This document shows positions 31,818-41,252 of a DNA stretch of 64,000 bases, piece after piece. Each line of letters starts with the position of its first letter. The stretch's first letter is position 1. Both the position numbers and the translations under genes were made by a program. The notes under the pieces were generated by a model, which made no database searches, was not told where the DNA came from, and saw only the letters and a program-made list of their open reading frames with translations. Source of the stretch: Pectobacterium brasiliense (lineage in GTDB: Bacteria; Pseudomonadota; Gammaproteobacteria; Enterobacterales; Enterobacteriaceae); contig NZ_JACDSF010000009.1 of NCBI RefSeq assembly GCF_013449685.1, positions 1-64,000 of the forward strand. The letters are read 5' to 3'.

Positions 31818-33095
31818 ATGAAACGTTCTCTTCTGTTCGCCGCACTGTTCAGCACTGGCTTAGTATTCAGTATCGGCATACCGATGGCGAGCGCCGCCAC
31901 ACCGGCAGCACCAGAGTTGAAAGGATTCGGAACGGATACAGTTGCAGGCAGCGGTGGACGCATTATTCGCGTCACAACGCTGGCCTCTTCCGGAGCAGGT
32001 TCACTCAGGGAGGCGCTGGCCGCTAAAGGGCCACGCATTATCGTTTTTGAGGTTGGCGGTATTATCGACCTGAATAAAAGTGACCTCCGCTTAACCGAGC
32101 CGTTTGTGACCATTGCCGGCCAAACCGCCCCTTCTCCCGGTATCACTATCATTCGCGGCGGAATGGGGATCAGCACCCATGATGTGCTCATGCAGCATAT
32201 TCGTTTTCGCATCGGCGATGCTGGTATGGGTAAAAAAAGCGGTTTTGAACGCGATGTTTCCATCAACGGCAAAGATGCCTACAACGTCGTGATCGACCAT
32301 TCTAGCTTCGCCTGGGGTACGGACGAAAATCTGTCTATTTCCGGCCCACGCTATGACGGGCCGCAAGGTACGGCGCACCGCATCACACTCTCGAATAATA
32401 TCGTTGCTGAAGGCCTATACGATTCAGCTCACACCAAAGGTATTCACTCGATGGGAACGCTGGTTCACGATAGCGTGACTGACGTATCGATCGTGGGCAG
32501 CCTGTATGCCCACAACAACGAACGCAATGCTTGGTTCAAAGCTGGCTCTACGGGCGTCATGGTCAATAACCTGATCTACAACCCCGGTATTTGGGGTGTT
32601 CGCGTCGGTGGAGTCAAAGGCGAGTGGGAAGGGAAAACCATGCCTGCCAGCCCACGCGTCTCCGTGGCGGGTAACGTAATGCACTACGGCGCGAATACCA
32701 AAGCAGGTTTAGGGCTCGTAGGAAGCAACAGCTCCGGCGATGTCTGGATGTCAGATAACCTCGCATACGATGCCAATGGTAAAGCCGCACCGCAAACATC
32801 AGGCAGCGGGATTAATTTACTCAAAGTGTCCCCTATTTGGCCTGCGGGCTTAACAGCATCACCAGCCAGCGCAGTCACCAATCAGGTACTGCAAAGCGCA
32901 GGCGCACGCCCTAAAGATCGTGATGCTGTTGATAAACGTATCGTGGAGAATTTCAAACAGCGGAAAGGTGGCTTCGTGAATAGCCAGGAAGACGTCGGCG
33001 GCTATCCTGTTGCCACCGCAACCTACCGTCAGTTGAACGTGCCAAGCACTGGCGTGGATGCCTGGCTACAGCAGATGGCAAAAGCGCTGGAATAA
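31818..33095 (+). CDS. pelZ: Pectate lyase PelZ
   Basis: A 425-residue precursor with signal peptide ending ASA near residue 26. The sequence is unlike the PL1 pelABC products; it has a beta-helix pattern starting VAGSGGRIIRVTTL with GSLREAL and a VVIDHSSFAWGTDEN segment. PelZ of Dickeya is a weak pectate lyase encoded directly after pelC and partly co-transcribed with it. No KdgR box was found in the 176-base gap after pelC, consistent with readthrough. AAGGAAATGAA precedes the ATG. Confidence 0.9.
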   Translation: MKRSLLFAALFSTGLVFSIGIPMASAATPAAPELKGFGTDTVAGSGGRIIRVTTLASSGAGSLREALAAKGPRIIVFEVGGIIDLNKSDLRLTEPFVTIAGQTAPSPGITIIRGGMGISTHDVLMQHIRFRIGDAGMGKKSGFERDVSINGKDAYNVVIDHSSFAWGTDENLSISGPRYDGPQGTAHRITLSNNIVAEGLYDSAHTKGIHSMGTLVHDSVTDVSIVGSLYAHNNERNAWFKAGSTGVMVNNLIYNPGIWGVRVGGVKGEWEGKTMPASPRVSVAGNVMHYGANTKAGLGLVGSNSSGDVWMSDNLAYDANGKAAPQTSGSGINLLKVSPIWPAGLTASPASAVTNQVLQSAGARPKDRDAVDKRIVENFKQRKGGFVNSQEDVGGYPVATATYRQLNVPSTGVDAWLQQMAKALE

Positions 33096-33119
33096 CACAG
33101 TAGTCGAGACGTTAAGATC

Positions 33120-33148
33120 GCAAAAGGCCACATTAGTGGCCTTTTGCA
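33120..33148. terminator. Bidirectional terminator between pelZ and ppiA
   Basis: GCAAAAGGCCAC pairs with GTGGCCTTTTGC in a perfect 12-bp stem with a 5-base loop; A and T tracts lie within the arms, suiting both convergent genes. Confidence 0.85.
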
Positions 33149-33181
33149 TATTCTCGGTTCTTTGCTTATCTATCTTGCCAA

Positions 33182-33754
33182 TCAGGGCAGCACTTTCGCA
33201 GACTGAATCACCACTGGCGTAGTCGGTACGTTCTGATAAGGCCCGACGTTTTTCGTTGGAACCTGAGAGATCTTATCCACGACGTCCATGCCCTTCACGA
33301 CTTTACCGAACACGGCGTAGCCAAAATCACGCTGGCCGTGATCGAGAAACGCATTGTCCGCGACGTTGATAAAGAACTGGCTGGTCGCACTGTCTTTGTC
33401 AGATGTGCGCGCCATCGCGATCGTGCCGCGCTGGTTACGTAAACCGTTATCGGCTTCATTCTTGATCGGCGCGTTCGTCGCTTTTTGGTTCATTTCGCCA
33501 GAAAAGCCGCCGCCCTGCACCATAAAGCCAGGGATCACACGGTGAAATGTTGTCCCGTTATAAAAACCGTTGTTAACGTACTCGACGAAATTTTTTACCG
33601 AAACCGGTGCCTTTTGATTATCTAAAGACAGTTCGATATTGCCCGCGGACGTCGTCAACAGCACACGCGTGGTGGTGCCGGAAGCCGCAAAGGCGGGAGA
33701 AAATGCCATCAGTGAAATAAGGGCTGCCGCAGCAACCAGAGTACGTTTGAACAT
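33182..33754 (-). CDS. ppiA: Periplasmic cyclophilin PpiA
   Basis: A 190-residue precursor (same length as E. coli PpiA). Signal peptide to AFA near residue 24, then a cyclophilin domain with [15 protein letters not shown] (catalytic arginine) and [17 protein letters not shown]. It catalyses prolyl cis-trans isomerisation in the periplasm. The ATG at 33754 has AAGGA upstream; the open frame extends further 5' without a site. In E. coli ppiA lies not far from nirB, so the pel cluster and ABC operon flank a conserved locus. Confidence 0.95.
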   Translation of the reverse strand: MFKRTLVAAAALISLMAFSPAFAASGTTTRVLLTTSAGNIELSLDNQKAPVSVKNFVEYVNNGFYNGTTFHRVIPGFMVQGGGFSGEMNQKATNAPIKNEADNGLRNQRGTIAMARTSDKDSATSQFFINVADNAFLDHGQRDFGYAVFGKVVKGMDVVDKISQVPTKNVGPYQNVPTTPVVIQSAKVLP

Positions 33755-33895
33755 GAGAATTCCTTTTTGAAGAGGCCGACTACAGAAAGCGTAATGATTG
33801 TAAGTATCCACACCCTTCAACGCTACCCATTTACCTTTTTTTACGTATAAAAGTCTGTTCGTAACCAACTGTGAGCGAAAACCTGTACGTAAGAT

Positions 33896-33921
33896 AAAAA
33901 AAGGGCCGATTGCTCGGCCCT
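33896..33921 (-). terminator. Terminator of the ABC importer operon
   Basis: On the minus strand AGGGCCGA, a 4-base loop and TCGGCCCT are followed by seven T residues, 58 bases after the last ATPase gene. Confidence 0.9.
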
Positions 33922-33978
33922 CATGATGATGATTATCGCGCAGCGCGCCGAGTCCATACGTACTTAGTCTATAAATAC

Positions 33979-34788
33979 CTAGCCCATACGCTCCGAACGT
34001 ACCGCCAGATCGCGGCTGTACTGACGGCTAGCATCCACCAGCATAGAGGTATATGCGTTCTTCGGTACATCGCTAGTCAGGTCGTCGGTTTCCAACGTTT
34101 CCAGTATTTTACCGTATTGCATCACCGCCACTTTATGGCACAGGTGGGAAATCACGCCCAAGTCGTGCGTCACCATCAGGTAGGTCAGCTTTTCCTGCTG
34201 CTGCAACTCCGTCAGCAGGTTAAGAATTTCCGCCTGCACCGATACATCCAACGCCGACGTTGGCTCATCCAACAGCAGCACTCTCGGTTCCAGAATCAAC
34301 GCTCGAGCAATCGCCACACGCTGACGCTGTCCGCCCGAAAGCTGATGCGGATAGCGGCGACGGAAATGCGTTCCCAGCCCCACTTTCTCCAGCAAGGTAT
34401 CGATACGATCGTCACGATCGTCAAAGCGGTGGATCGACAGCGGCTCTTCCAGAATCGACTCTACGGTATGACGGGGATGCAGCGATCCATACGGATCCTG
34501 AAACACCATCTGCACCCGACGACAGCGCGCCTGATCGATTCGGTGTGCCAGTTTCTTCCCGTCAATATGCAGCGTGCCTTCCCAATGATTAAAAAGCCCG
34601 GCCAGACACTTCAGCACCGTGGTTTTACCGGAACCCGATTCCCCTACCAGACCAAAGATATCACCGTCGTTGACGGTAAGGTTCACATCGTACAATACCT
34701 GATTCGCCGTACTGCCCTGTCCAAAAGAGAGATTCAGGTTACTCACTTCGATCATCGGCTTGCGCTGACCCATTGCTTCAGTTGCCAT
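33979..34788 (-). CDS. Peptide/nickel-type ABC importer ATPase (DppF/OppF-like)
   Basis: A 269-residue ATPase with Walker [13 protein letters not shown] near residue 53, signature [14 protein letters not shown], Walker [15 protein letters not shown] and switch [11 protein letters not shown]. The C-terminal tail lacks the long extension and cysteine cluster typical of OppF. It is the last gene of the six-gene operon and pairs with the ATPase 11 bases upstream. Substrate is set by the binding protein and is unknown. Confidence 0.9.
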   Translation of the reverse strand: MATEAMGQRKPMIEVSNLNLSFGQGSTANQVLYDVNLTVNDGDIFGLVGESGSGKTTVLKCLAGLFNHWEGTLHIDGKKLAHRIDQARCRRVQMVFQDPYGSLHPRHTVESILEEPLSIHRFDDRDDRIDTLLEKVGLGTHFRRRYPHQLSGGQRQRVAIARALILEPRVLLLDEPTSALDVSVQAEILNLLTELQQQEKLTYLMVTHDLGVISHLCHKVAVMQYGKILETLETDDLTSDVPKNAYTSMLVDASRQYSRDLAVRSERMG

Positions 34789-34799
34789 GATTATCCCCT

Positions 34800-35687
34800 T
34801 TATCCATTGATCCAGGCAGGATCGCGATTCATCACCGGCAAACGCGGGCGTCGATGGTCGATATCCGGCAGCGAATTCAGCAACCCACGCGTATAAGGAT
34901 GCTGCGCGTTGTCCAGATCGGCGGCAGCAATGGACTCCACGACGCGTCCGGCATACATCACCAGCACCCGATCGCAGAAGCTGCGTACCAGATTGATATC
35001 GTGACTGATGAAAATCAGCCCCAGACCGCGCTCGCTGACCAGATCATCCAGCATTGCCAGCACCTGCAAACGCACGGACACATCCAGTGCGGAGGTCGGT
35101 TCATCGGCAATCACGATTTCAGGTTCGGTAATCAACATCATCGCAATCATGATGCGCTGCCCCTGCCCGCCCGAAATTTCATGAGGGTAAAGATTGTAGA
35201 CGCGCTCTGGCTGGCGAATGCGCACCACATCCAGCATCGCCATGACCTTTTCCTTCGCCTTGCGATGCGACACCTTATGGTGCGCCAGATAGGCTTCGGC
35301 AATCTGATCGCCGACGCACACCACTGGGTTCAGAGAATATTTAGGGTCCTGCATAATCATGGAGATGCGCTTGCCGCGAATCTGACGCATCCGCGCCTCA
35401 TCCGCTTTCAGCAGGTCGGTATCGCCGAAGCGCAGTTTGTCTGCCGTAATCCGCGCGCTGTGTGGATGCAGTTGCAGCAGCGCACGACCGACCGTCGATT
35501 TACCGGAGCCAGATTCGCCGACAATAGCCAGCTTTTCACAGCCAAGCTGGAAGGAGACGCCGCGCACGGCATCCGTCACGGCTCCACGGTTCACAAAGCT
35601 TACCCGCAGATTTTCCACTTCCATCAGGGGCGAGCTTCCCGACGCACGTTGAGAAGACTTATTCAGTTCTGGGATCGAGGATGTCAC
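34800..35687 (-). CDS. Peptide/nickel-type ABC importer ATPase (DppD/OppD-like)
   Basis: A 295-residue ATPase: Walker [13 protein letters not shown], signature ISGGQGQRIMIAMM, Walker [15 protein letters not shown] and switch FISHDINLV. I chose the GTG at 35687 because GGAGA lies 8 bases before it; a TTG 5 codons upstream lacks a site. The gene overlaps the permease before it by 29 bases. The C-terminus has NSLPDIDHRRPRLPVMN, the oligopeptide-transporter-type tail. Confidence 0.88.
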   Translation of the reverse strand: MTSSIPELNKSSQRASGSSPLMEVENLRVSFVNRGAVTDAVRGVSFQLGCEKLAIVGESGSGKSTVGRALLQLHPHSARITADKLRFGDTDLLKADEARMRQIRGKRISMIMQDPKYSLNPVVCVGDQIAEAYLAHHKVSHRKAKEKVMAMLDVVRIRQPERVYNLYPHEISGGQGQRIMIAMMLITEPEIVIADEPTSALDVSVRLQVLAMLDDLVSERGLGLIFISHDINLVRSFCDRVLVMYAGRVVESIAAADLDNAQHPYTRGLLNSLPDIDHRRPRLPVMNRDPAWING

Positions 35688-36582
35688 GTAGGCCGTCTCC
35701 AAGGAAGTTGAACGCCAGGCTGTTAATCAAAATCGCCAGCCCCGGAATAGTTACTAACCACCAGCACTCCATCATGTAACGACGACCCGCAGAGATCATC
35801 GCGCCCCATTCAGGATCGGGCGGCTGTGCCCCCAATCCCAGAAAGCCCAGACCCGCCGCGGTCAGAATGATGCCCGCCATATTCATGGTGATACGAATAA
35901 TCACCGATGGCAGACACAGCGGCACAATGTGGTGCAGCAGGATGCGGATAGAGGATGCGCCTTGCAGCTTCACCGCAGACACAAAGTCCGCGTGACGCAG
36001 TGACAGCGTTTCTGCCCTTGCCAGACGGGCAATCGGCGGCCAGGCCGTCAGCGTAATCGCAATCACTACATGATCCAGACCTGGGCCAAGCGCCGCAACG
36101 AACGCCAGCGCCAATACCAGGCTGGGGAAAGAGATGAAGATATCGGTAATACGCATCAGAATGGTATCAACGATCCCGCCGTAATACCCAGAGATCACGC
36201 CCAGCGCCAGCCCAATAGGCCCCACGGTGACCGACACCAGCGCAACGATATACAGCGTGATGCGTGAACCATAGACCAGACGACTAAACACATCGCGCCC
36301 AAACTCATCGGTGCCAAAGTAATGCGCTGCACTCGGGGCCTGTAGCGCGTTAGCCAGATCCTGTACCAGCGGATCATGCGTGGCAATCCACGGGGCGAAG
36401 ATGGCAACCAGCACCAACATCAGCACAATCGCGGAACCAATCGCGGTTAGTGGATTGCGCATCATCGTCAAGAGAAACCCGCCGATTCGCGCACCGCGTA
36501 ACCGCAGGCGGCTCACACGTTTTTCCGGCGGTGTCCGCATTACCGATTCACGGCTGACTGGCGGCTCAGAGGAAATATTCAT
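35659..36582 (-). CDS. ABC importer inner-membrane permease (DppC/OppC-like)
   Basis: A 307-residue permease with six membrane segments, the first near residue 38-65. The EAA loop near residue 195 reads RLARAETLSLRHADFVSAVK, contacting the ATPases. The DPPC-type N-terminal extension and TDEFGRDVFSRLVYGSR motif are present. Its ATG overlaps the stop of the partner permease (ATGA). GAGG lies about 9 bases upstream. Confidence 0.9.
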   Translation of the reverse strand: MNISSEPPVSRESVMRTPPEKRVSRLRLRGARIGGFLLTMMRNPLTAIGSAIVLMLVLVAIFAPWIATHDPLVQDLANALQAPSAAHYFGTDEFGRDVFSRLVYGSRITLYIVALVSVTVGPIGLALGVISGYYGGIVDTILMRITDIFISFPSLVLALAFVAALGPGLDHVVIAITLTAWPPIARLARAETLSLRHADFVSAVKLQGASSIRILLHHIVPLCLPSVIIRITMNMAGIILTAAGLGFLGLGAQPPDPEWGAMISAGRRYMMECWWLVTIPGLAILINSLAFNFLGDGLRDILDPRTE

Positions 36583-37619
36583 GCGTTCGTCCTCGGATCA
36601 AAGATTTGATACAACATGTCCGACAGCAGGTTAAGCGTCACGAAGATCAACCCGACTAGCAGCACACATCCCATAACCGCGTTCATATCCCCCAGCAGCA
36701 GGCTGCCTGTCAGATAGGAACCAAATCCAGGCCATGAGAAGACCGTTTCGATCAGTACCGCCCCTTCCAGCAGCGAGCCATACGCCAGCGCTACCACCGT
36801 CAGAAGTTGAACCAGAATATTGCGAAACGCGTGCGCCCAGACAACGCGGAACTCAGACAGCCCTTTCACTCGCGCGGTAATAATGTATTCCTGCGAAAGC
36901 TGAGCCAGCATGAAGCTACGCGTCATACGGCTGATATAGGCCAGCGAGTGGAAACCGAGAATCGTGGCTGGCAACACCAGATGGTTCAGCGCGCTGCGGA
37001 ACACATCCCACTCGCCCGCCAGTAGCGAATCCACCAGCAGCAGACCGGTACGGTTCTCCACCAGGCCGTCGTAGGCCATATCAACCCGTCCAGCACCGCC
37101 CACCCAGTTCAGCCAAGCATAGAACACCAGCAGTCCCATCATCCCGACCCAGAATATTGGCGTGGAATAACCGGCAAGACTGATAAAGCGCACCACATAA
37201 TCCGCCCACTTGCCGCGTCGCGCCGCAGCCAACACGCCTAATGGCACGCCCAGACCGGCACCGACGATAATCGCCATCGTTGCCAGTTCAACGGTTGCTG
37301 GGAAAACGCGGATAATATCATCTATTACCGGTCGCCCAGTCAGGAGGGCATTGCCCAGATCCCCATGTATCAGCGAATTGAAGTAAATAAAAAACTGCAC
37401 ATACAGCGGCTTATCCAACCCCAGTTGTTGGTAAACCTGTTGATAGGTACTTTGGTCGGCGTCCTGTCCGACAATAGCCAGGACGGGATCGATTGGCATC
37501 ACGCGGCCGATCACGAAAGTCAGGATTAATAACCCGAACAGCGTGACGACGACCTGAAACAGACGTTTTGCCAAACGACGCAGTACTCCACCCGGCTTGA
37601 TCCAATCAGAGAAAACCAT
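36579..37619 (-). CDS. ABC importer inner-membrane permease (DppB/OppB-like)
   Basis: A 346-residue permease with a first membrane segment at about 20-42, a periplasmic loop, and five further segments. The family motif LGLDKPLYVQFFIYF follows the loop, and the cytoplasmic EAA region is near MTRSFMLAQLSQEYIITARV. It is 132 bases after the binding-protein gene and overlaps the next permease by 4 bases. AGGAG lies before the ATG. Confidence 0.9.
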   Translation of the reverse strand: MVFSDWIKPGGVLRRLAKRLFQVVVTLFGLLILTFVIGRVMPIDPVLAIVGQDADQSTYQQVYQQLGLDKPLYVQFFIYFNSLIHGDLGNALLTGRPVIDDIIRVFPATVELATMAIIVGAGLGVPLGVLAAARRGKWADYVVRFISLAGYSTPIFWVGMMGLLVFYAWLNWVGGAGRVDMAYDGLVENRTGLLLVDSLLAGEWDVFRSALNHLVLPATILGFHSLAYISRMTRSFMLAQLSQEYIITARVKGLSEFRVVWAHAFRNILVQLLTVVALAYGSLLEGAVLIETVFSWPGFGSYLTGSLLLGDMNAVMGCVLLVGLIFVTLNLLSDMLYQIFDPRTNA

Positions 37620-37751
37620 GTTCTTTCTCCTGATATCCCGATGAGCGGCGACAGCAAATCACCACTCACGCGGTCATCTCTTTTTAACGTATCTGATCGG
37701 GATGATTAGCCGGGAACGTATCGGCTAATCATCCGGTTTAACGTGTGGACA

Positions 37752-39365
37752 CTAGCGCTGCTTATACACCTCACGCAGATGCGTCGTAGAAGACGGATGC
37801 GGCACATAGCCTTTCACGTCCTTACGCAACACCACAGAATCGATCATCTGTGACACCGGAATGATGGCCGGGAACAGTTCTTCATAGCGATTCTGTACGT
37901 TGATATACATCTGCTTCTGTTTCTGAGCATCTTTCTCCAACAGCGCCTGATCGATCATGTCGTTCAGAGGCTTATCGTAGAAAGACGTGCGCCAGCCCTG
38001 GAAGTTGGTCAGTTTGGCTTCGTCGCTGTTATCCGGGTTATAGACAACAGAACGCAGGCTGGAGTGAGGATGCGGATCGACACCGCCACCGCCGCGGCCA
38101 ACCAGCATATCGAAGTTACGGTCACGCATTGCGCCGTAAATCTGATTACCGGTGCCGGAGATGATTTTGGCTTTGATGCCCGCCTGCGCCAGCGTGGACT
38201 GTACCGAGGTCGCCAGATTCAGGAACGGCTGATCGGACAAAACACGCAGCGTGGTTTCAAACCCATTCGGGTAGCCCGCTTCAGCCAGCAGTGCCTTGGC
38301 GCGTGGCACGTCCAGCTTGTAGCCAGGATCCGGCAACGTCGCATCCATCCCTTTCTGGATAGGGCGCTGATGATAGAAACCATAGCCAGGCATCACCGTC
38401 TTATTCACGCCGTCGTAATCAATCAGGTAACGAACCGCTTCACGTACTTTCGGTTTGGCGAAGTATTCGTTCTTCAGGCTCATGGCAACGTAGTACAGCG
38501 TGCCTTTTTGCACCTCATCAACCACAACGTCTTTATCTTGTTTCAATGCATTGATATCCGGCACCGACATGCCAGAGGCCACGTCAATATCGCCTTTTTC
38601 AATCATCAGGCGCAGCGCCTGCGATTCAGTCATGTGACGGAAAATCACGCGACGCATTTTCGCATCGCCCTGCCAGTTGTTCTCAACTTTACTGATGCGC
38701 AGCACGTCTTTCGCCTGCCACACGTCCAGCTTGAACGGGCCGGAACCGGCTTCGTTCGTGGTCAGCCAGCCGTTACCCCAGTCACCGTTTTTCTCATGCT
38801 GCATGACCGTTTTGCTATCCAGCACCGAGCCGCTACCCAGCGTCGCCAGCGAGTAGATCACCAGTTTTGGATCGTTCGGTTTTGGCAGTTCGATTTCGAC
38901 GGTGTGCGCGTCTTTGGCACGTATCATTTTCTCCACGTTTTCCGCGGTGAAGCCGTAGGATTTCCACGTCGTGGCCTGTGCCATGTTGAGGTTAAGCAGA
39001 CGCTTCATCGACCAGGCGAAGTCTTGCGCCGTTACGGGGTTGCCGGAATGGAATTTGGCGTTATCCACCAGATCGAAGGTAATGACCTTACCATCATCAC
39101 TGACGCTCCAGCTTTTCGCCAGAGAAGGCTGGATGTTACTCAGGTTGGCGGGATCCAGCACCACCAGCGAGTCATAGAGGTTGACGATAATGCCCACCAC
39201 TTCGTTACCGGTCATAGCGGCCGGATCGAGTGAGAGCATGTTGTTCATGTTCATCCCCACGATCAGCTGATCGTCAGGGGTTTTTGCCGATAGAATGGCC
39301 GGCGTAGCGGCCATACAGAGTGAACCTAACAGCAGGGTACGGAGTATTGCGCGTGCTTTCATCAT
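37752..39365 (-). CDS. Periplasmic solute-binding protein, SBP family 5
   Basis: A 537-residue precursor with a signal peptide to about ILSAK (residue 28). The family 5 fold is shown by LIVGMNMNNMLSLDPA, the LAKSWSVSDDGKVITFDL segment and PVTAQDFAWSMKRLL. Family 5 binding proteins take peptides, nickel chelates, opines or oligosaccharides. It is the second gene of the operon, just after an enolase-family enzyme, which suggests a sugar-acid or plant-derived ligand; that is inference. Confidence 0.9.
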   Translation of the reverse strand: MMKARAILRTLLLGSLCMAATPAILSAKTPDDQLIVGMNMNNMLSLDPAAMTGNEVVGIIVNLYDSLVVLDPANLSNIQPSLAKSWSVSDDGKVITFDLVDNAKFHSGNPVTAQDFAWSMKRLLNLNMAQATTWKSYGFTAENVEKMIRAKDAHTVEIELPKPNDPKLVIYSLATLGSGSVLDSKTVMQHEKNGDWGNGWLTTNEAGSGPFKLDVWQAKDVLRISKVENNWQGDAKMRRVIFRHMTESQALRLMIEKGDIDVASGMSVPDINALKQDKDVVVDEVQKGTLYYVAMSLKNEYFAKPKVREAVRYLIDYDGVNKTVMPGYGFYHQRPIQKGMDATLPDPGYKLDVPRAKALLAEAGYPNGFETTLRVLSDQPFLNLATSVQSTLAQAGIKAKIISGTGNQIYGAMRDRNFDMLVGRGGGGVDPHPHSSLRSVVYNPDNSDEAKLTNFQGWRTSFYDKPLNDMIDQALLEKDAQKQKQMYINVQNRYEELFPAIIPVSQMIDSVVLRKDVKGYVPHPSSTTHLREVYKQR

Positions 39366-39461
39366 TATTCTCCAAGGTGTGGGAGCATGGAAGACGACAA
39401 CTTTTTATTTTTTAGGTAAGGCTATCTTTCAGGTCGAACAAAAAACGATTAGAACAAAACG

Positions 39462-40616
39462 TTATTCTTTACTTAGGGTATGCTCCTCAATCCAGTCAAA
39501 ATTAATATCTTCTCCCAGCCCTGGACGTTGCGGCAGATGCACAAAGCCCTCGTTGTCCATTGGATCGACAATCGAATTCAGATACGCAGCAGGTTCGTCG
39601 TAATCGAGGAAAGGATGTAGCAGCCCGCGCTCATACCAGCGGCAGTTTTTGATAGCGCCCACGACGTTGAGGTTTGGCGCGCCGTTACCGTGAACTTCAC
39701 AGTCCATACCGAAGGATTCTGCCAAGCTCGCGACTTTCATACACGGCCAGAGACCGCCCACGCCTTGCACGCCCGCGCGTAGAATGTCGCATGCGCCTTC
39801 TTTAACCCAGTCAGCACGGCTGAAGTATTTGCCTGACAGACTTTCTGGCCCGATAACATCGATATCCAGACTCTTGGTCAGCCAGCTGTAAGACGCCATA
39901 CTCTGTTCTTCCATCGGCTCTTCAAACCAGGTGAAATCAAGCTTTTGCAGTTCACGGCCGATGTACAGTGCATCGCTACGGCTGTACCAGTGGTAACCAT
40001 CCAGCATCAGGCAGATATCTGGGCCGACCGCTTCACGTACTGCCGCACAGGCTTGTACGTCAATCTTCGGGCTAGGCGCGAATGACACAGGCGGCATCCA
40101 AGTATGCAACTTGATGGCTTTATAGCCACGCTGCACCAGCTTTTCTGCGAACTGGCCATATTCCTCTGGCGTAGACAAACCACCTTCCAGCTCATCACCA
40201 CACATGGTGCTGCCGTAAGCAGGGACTTTCTCACGATAGCCGCCGAGCAGCTTATGCACTGGCATGTTCAGCACGCGACCTTGCAGATCCCACAGTGCGG
40301 ATTCCACAATCGACAACGCGCGGTCGGTCAGTTGGTTGGCGCTACCGCGCTGCCAGTGCACCAGATCCTGCCACAGGCGCTCACGGTCGAACGGGTTTTG
40401 CCCAATCAGCACTTTGCGGAAGAAAGCATTAACGATATGAGGACGAATCACTTCCGGTGGCGCGAAAGCGTAGCCTTTTTGGCCGTCATCTGCCGTGATG
40501 GTTAACAGCGCCATCTTGGCCTGATTTTCAGGTCCTGGGTGTGAATGACCCGCACTGTCGGAAACCCGGCGTGTGGGATAAGTGAAGACGGTGACATCAA
40601 TTGATTCTATTTTCAC
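39462..40616 (-). CDS. Enolase-superfamily enzyme, mandelate racemase subgroup, function unassigned
   Basis: A 384-residue protein if started at the GTG at 40616, which has GGCAGGT upstream; a GTG 9 codons earlier has none. Metal ligands are D206, E232 and E258, spaced 26 and 26 as in mandelate racemase, and H309 matches the general base with its Asp partner (D277). The usual KxK is K169-L-H171. Members dehydrate or cycloisomerise sugar acids such as galactarate or galactarolactone. It heads the operon with the ABC importer, 96 bases before the binding protein gene. I cannot assign the substrate. Confidence 0.85.
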   Translation of the reverse strand: MKIESIDVTVFTYPTRRVSDSAGHSHPGPENQAKMALLTITADDGQKGYAFAPPEVIRPHIVNAFFRKVLIGQNPFDRERLWQDLVHWQRGSANQLTDRALSIVESALWDLQGRVLNMPVHKLLGGYREKVPAYGSTMCGDELEGGLSTPEEYGQFAEKLVQRGYKAIKLHTWMPPVSFAPSPKIDVQACAAVREAVGPDICLMLDGYHWYSRSDALYIGRELQKLDFTWFEEPMEEQSMASYSWLTKSLDIDVIGPESLSGKYFSRADWVKEGACDILRAGVQGVGGLWPCMKVASLAESFGMDCEVHGNGAPNLNVVGAIKNCRWYERGLLHPFLDYDEPAAYLNSIVDPMDNEGFVHLPQRPGLGEDINFDWIEEHTLSKE

Positions 40617-41152
40617 GTTGTTACCTGCCTTGATGTTTAACACAACTCATGTACAAGATTGACGAATGTAAGCCGTATAAATAATTAAAGAGTAACTCCA
40701 CTGACTGTGTTGGCCTTGTCGCTAAAAAACACCGCTATTTTTCTGGTACGACCTTATAAGTCGATCAATGTCACAGAAAAGAAATAGTGTGCTAATTAAA
40801 AAAAAATGCTGTTTTATTTTCAATTATTAAGGTTGTTACGCCGTTAGTCATTAGGCAATTTCTTCCATATGATGAAATTATGTCACCGATAATTGTGCAA
40901 TTGCACACAACCTTGTGAGCATTATCACCAGAACATTTCATATCCTTATTAAACAAATGGATAATCCCTTAGTTTTATTTTTAAGCGCTCAGAAACGTGA
41001 ATGATTGACGAGGGGGACGATTACTCTGATAGCGGATTGCCCGCTAACCAGTCGGCTTCTGACCAAAAGCGTGCTATAGATCTCATTTTTGCCCGCAGCT
41101 AAAACTCCAGCAAAAACCAAGACTTAAGAAAAAATAAGTAAAATCATCAAGA

Positions 41153-41168
41153 TACTCATAAAGTAGTA
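41153..41168 (+). promoter_or_regulatory. NarL/NarP 7-2-7 site of nirB
   Basis: TACTCAT and inverted AGTAGTA heptamers separated by two A residues match the 7-2-7 layout bound by NarL and NarP. Its centre is 28 bases upstream of the FNR centre, the same as the -69.5 and -41.5 pair in E. coli nirB. Confidence 0.8.
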
Positions 41169-41181
41169 TATAAAAGACAAT

Positions 41182-41195
41182 TTGATGTACATCAA
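41182..41195 (+). promoter_or_regulatory. FNR site of nirB
   Basis: TTGAT-GTAC-ATCAA, a perfect FNR consensus palindrome. With a -10 of TAAGGT at 41217-41222 the start of transcription would be near 41230, placing the site at -41.5, the class II activator position. Confidence 0.88.
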
Positions 41196-41252
41196 TAAGC
41201 GTCCAGTGTGGAGCGATAAGGTAACCTCAGAAGAAGCAATTTTGAGGCAAAA

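Larger units (their letters stand above)
40617..41252. promoter_or_regulatory. Divergent region between the enolase operon and nirB
   Basis: 636 bases without a supported gene. The right end carries the nirB promoter (annotated separately). The left end must carry the enolase operon promoter, but I see no named operator there. The middle is AT-rich. Confidence 0.5.

Noticed and set aside
33910-34896. A 328-codon plus-strand frame over the DppF-like ATPase gene
   Set aside because: Shadow of the ATPase; its start lies within that operon's terminator region.
38064-39233. A 389-codon open frame opposite the binding-protein gene
   Set aside because: Antisense shadow caused by codon bias; rich in His, Arg and Gln with no recognisable family.
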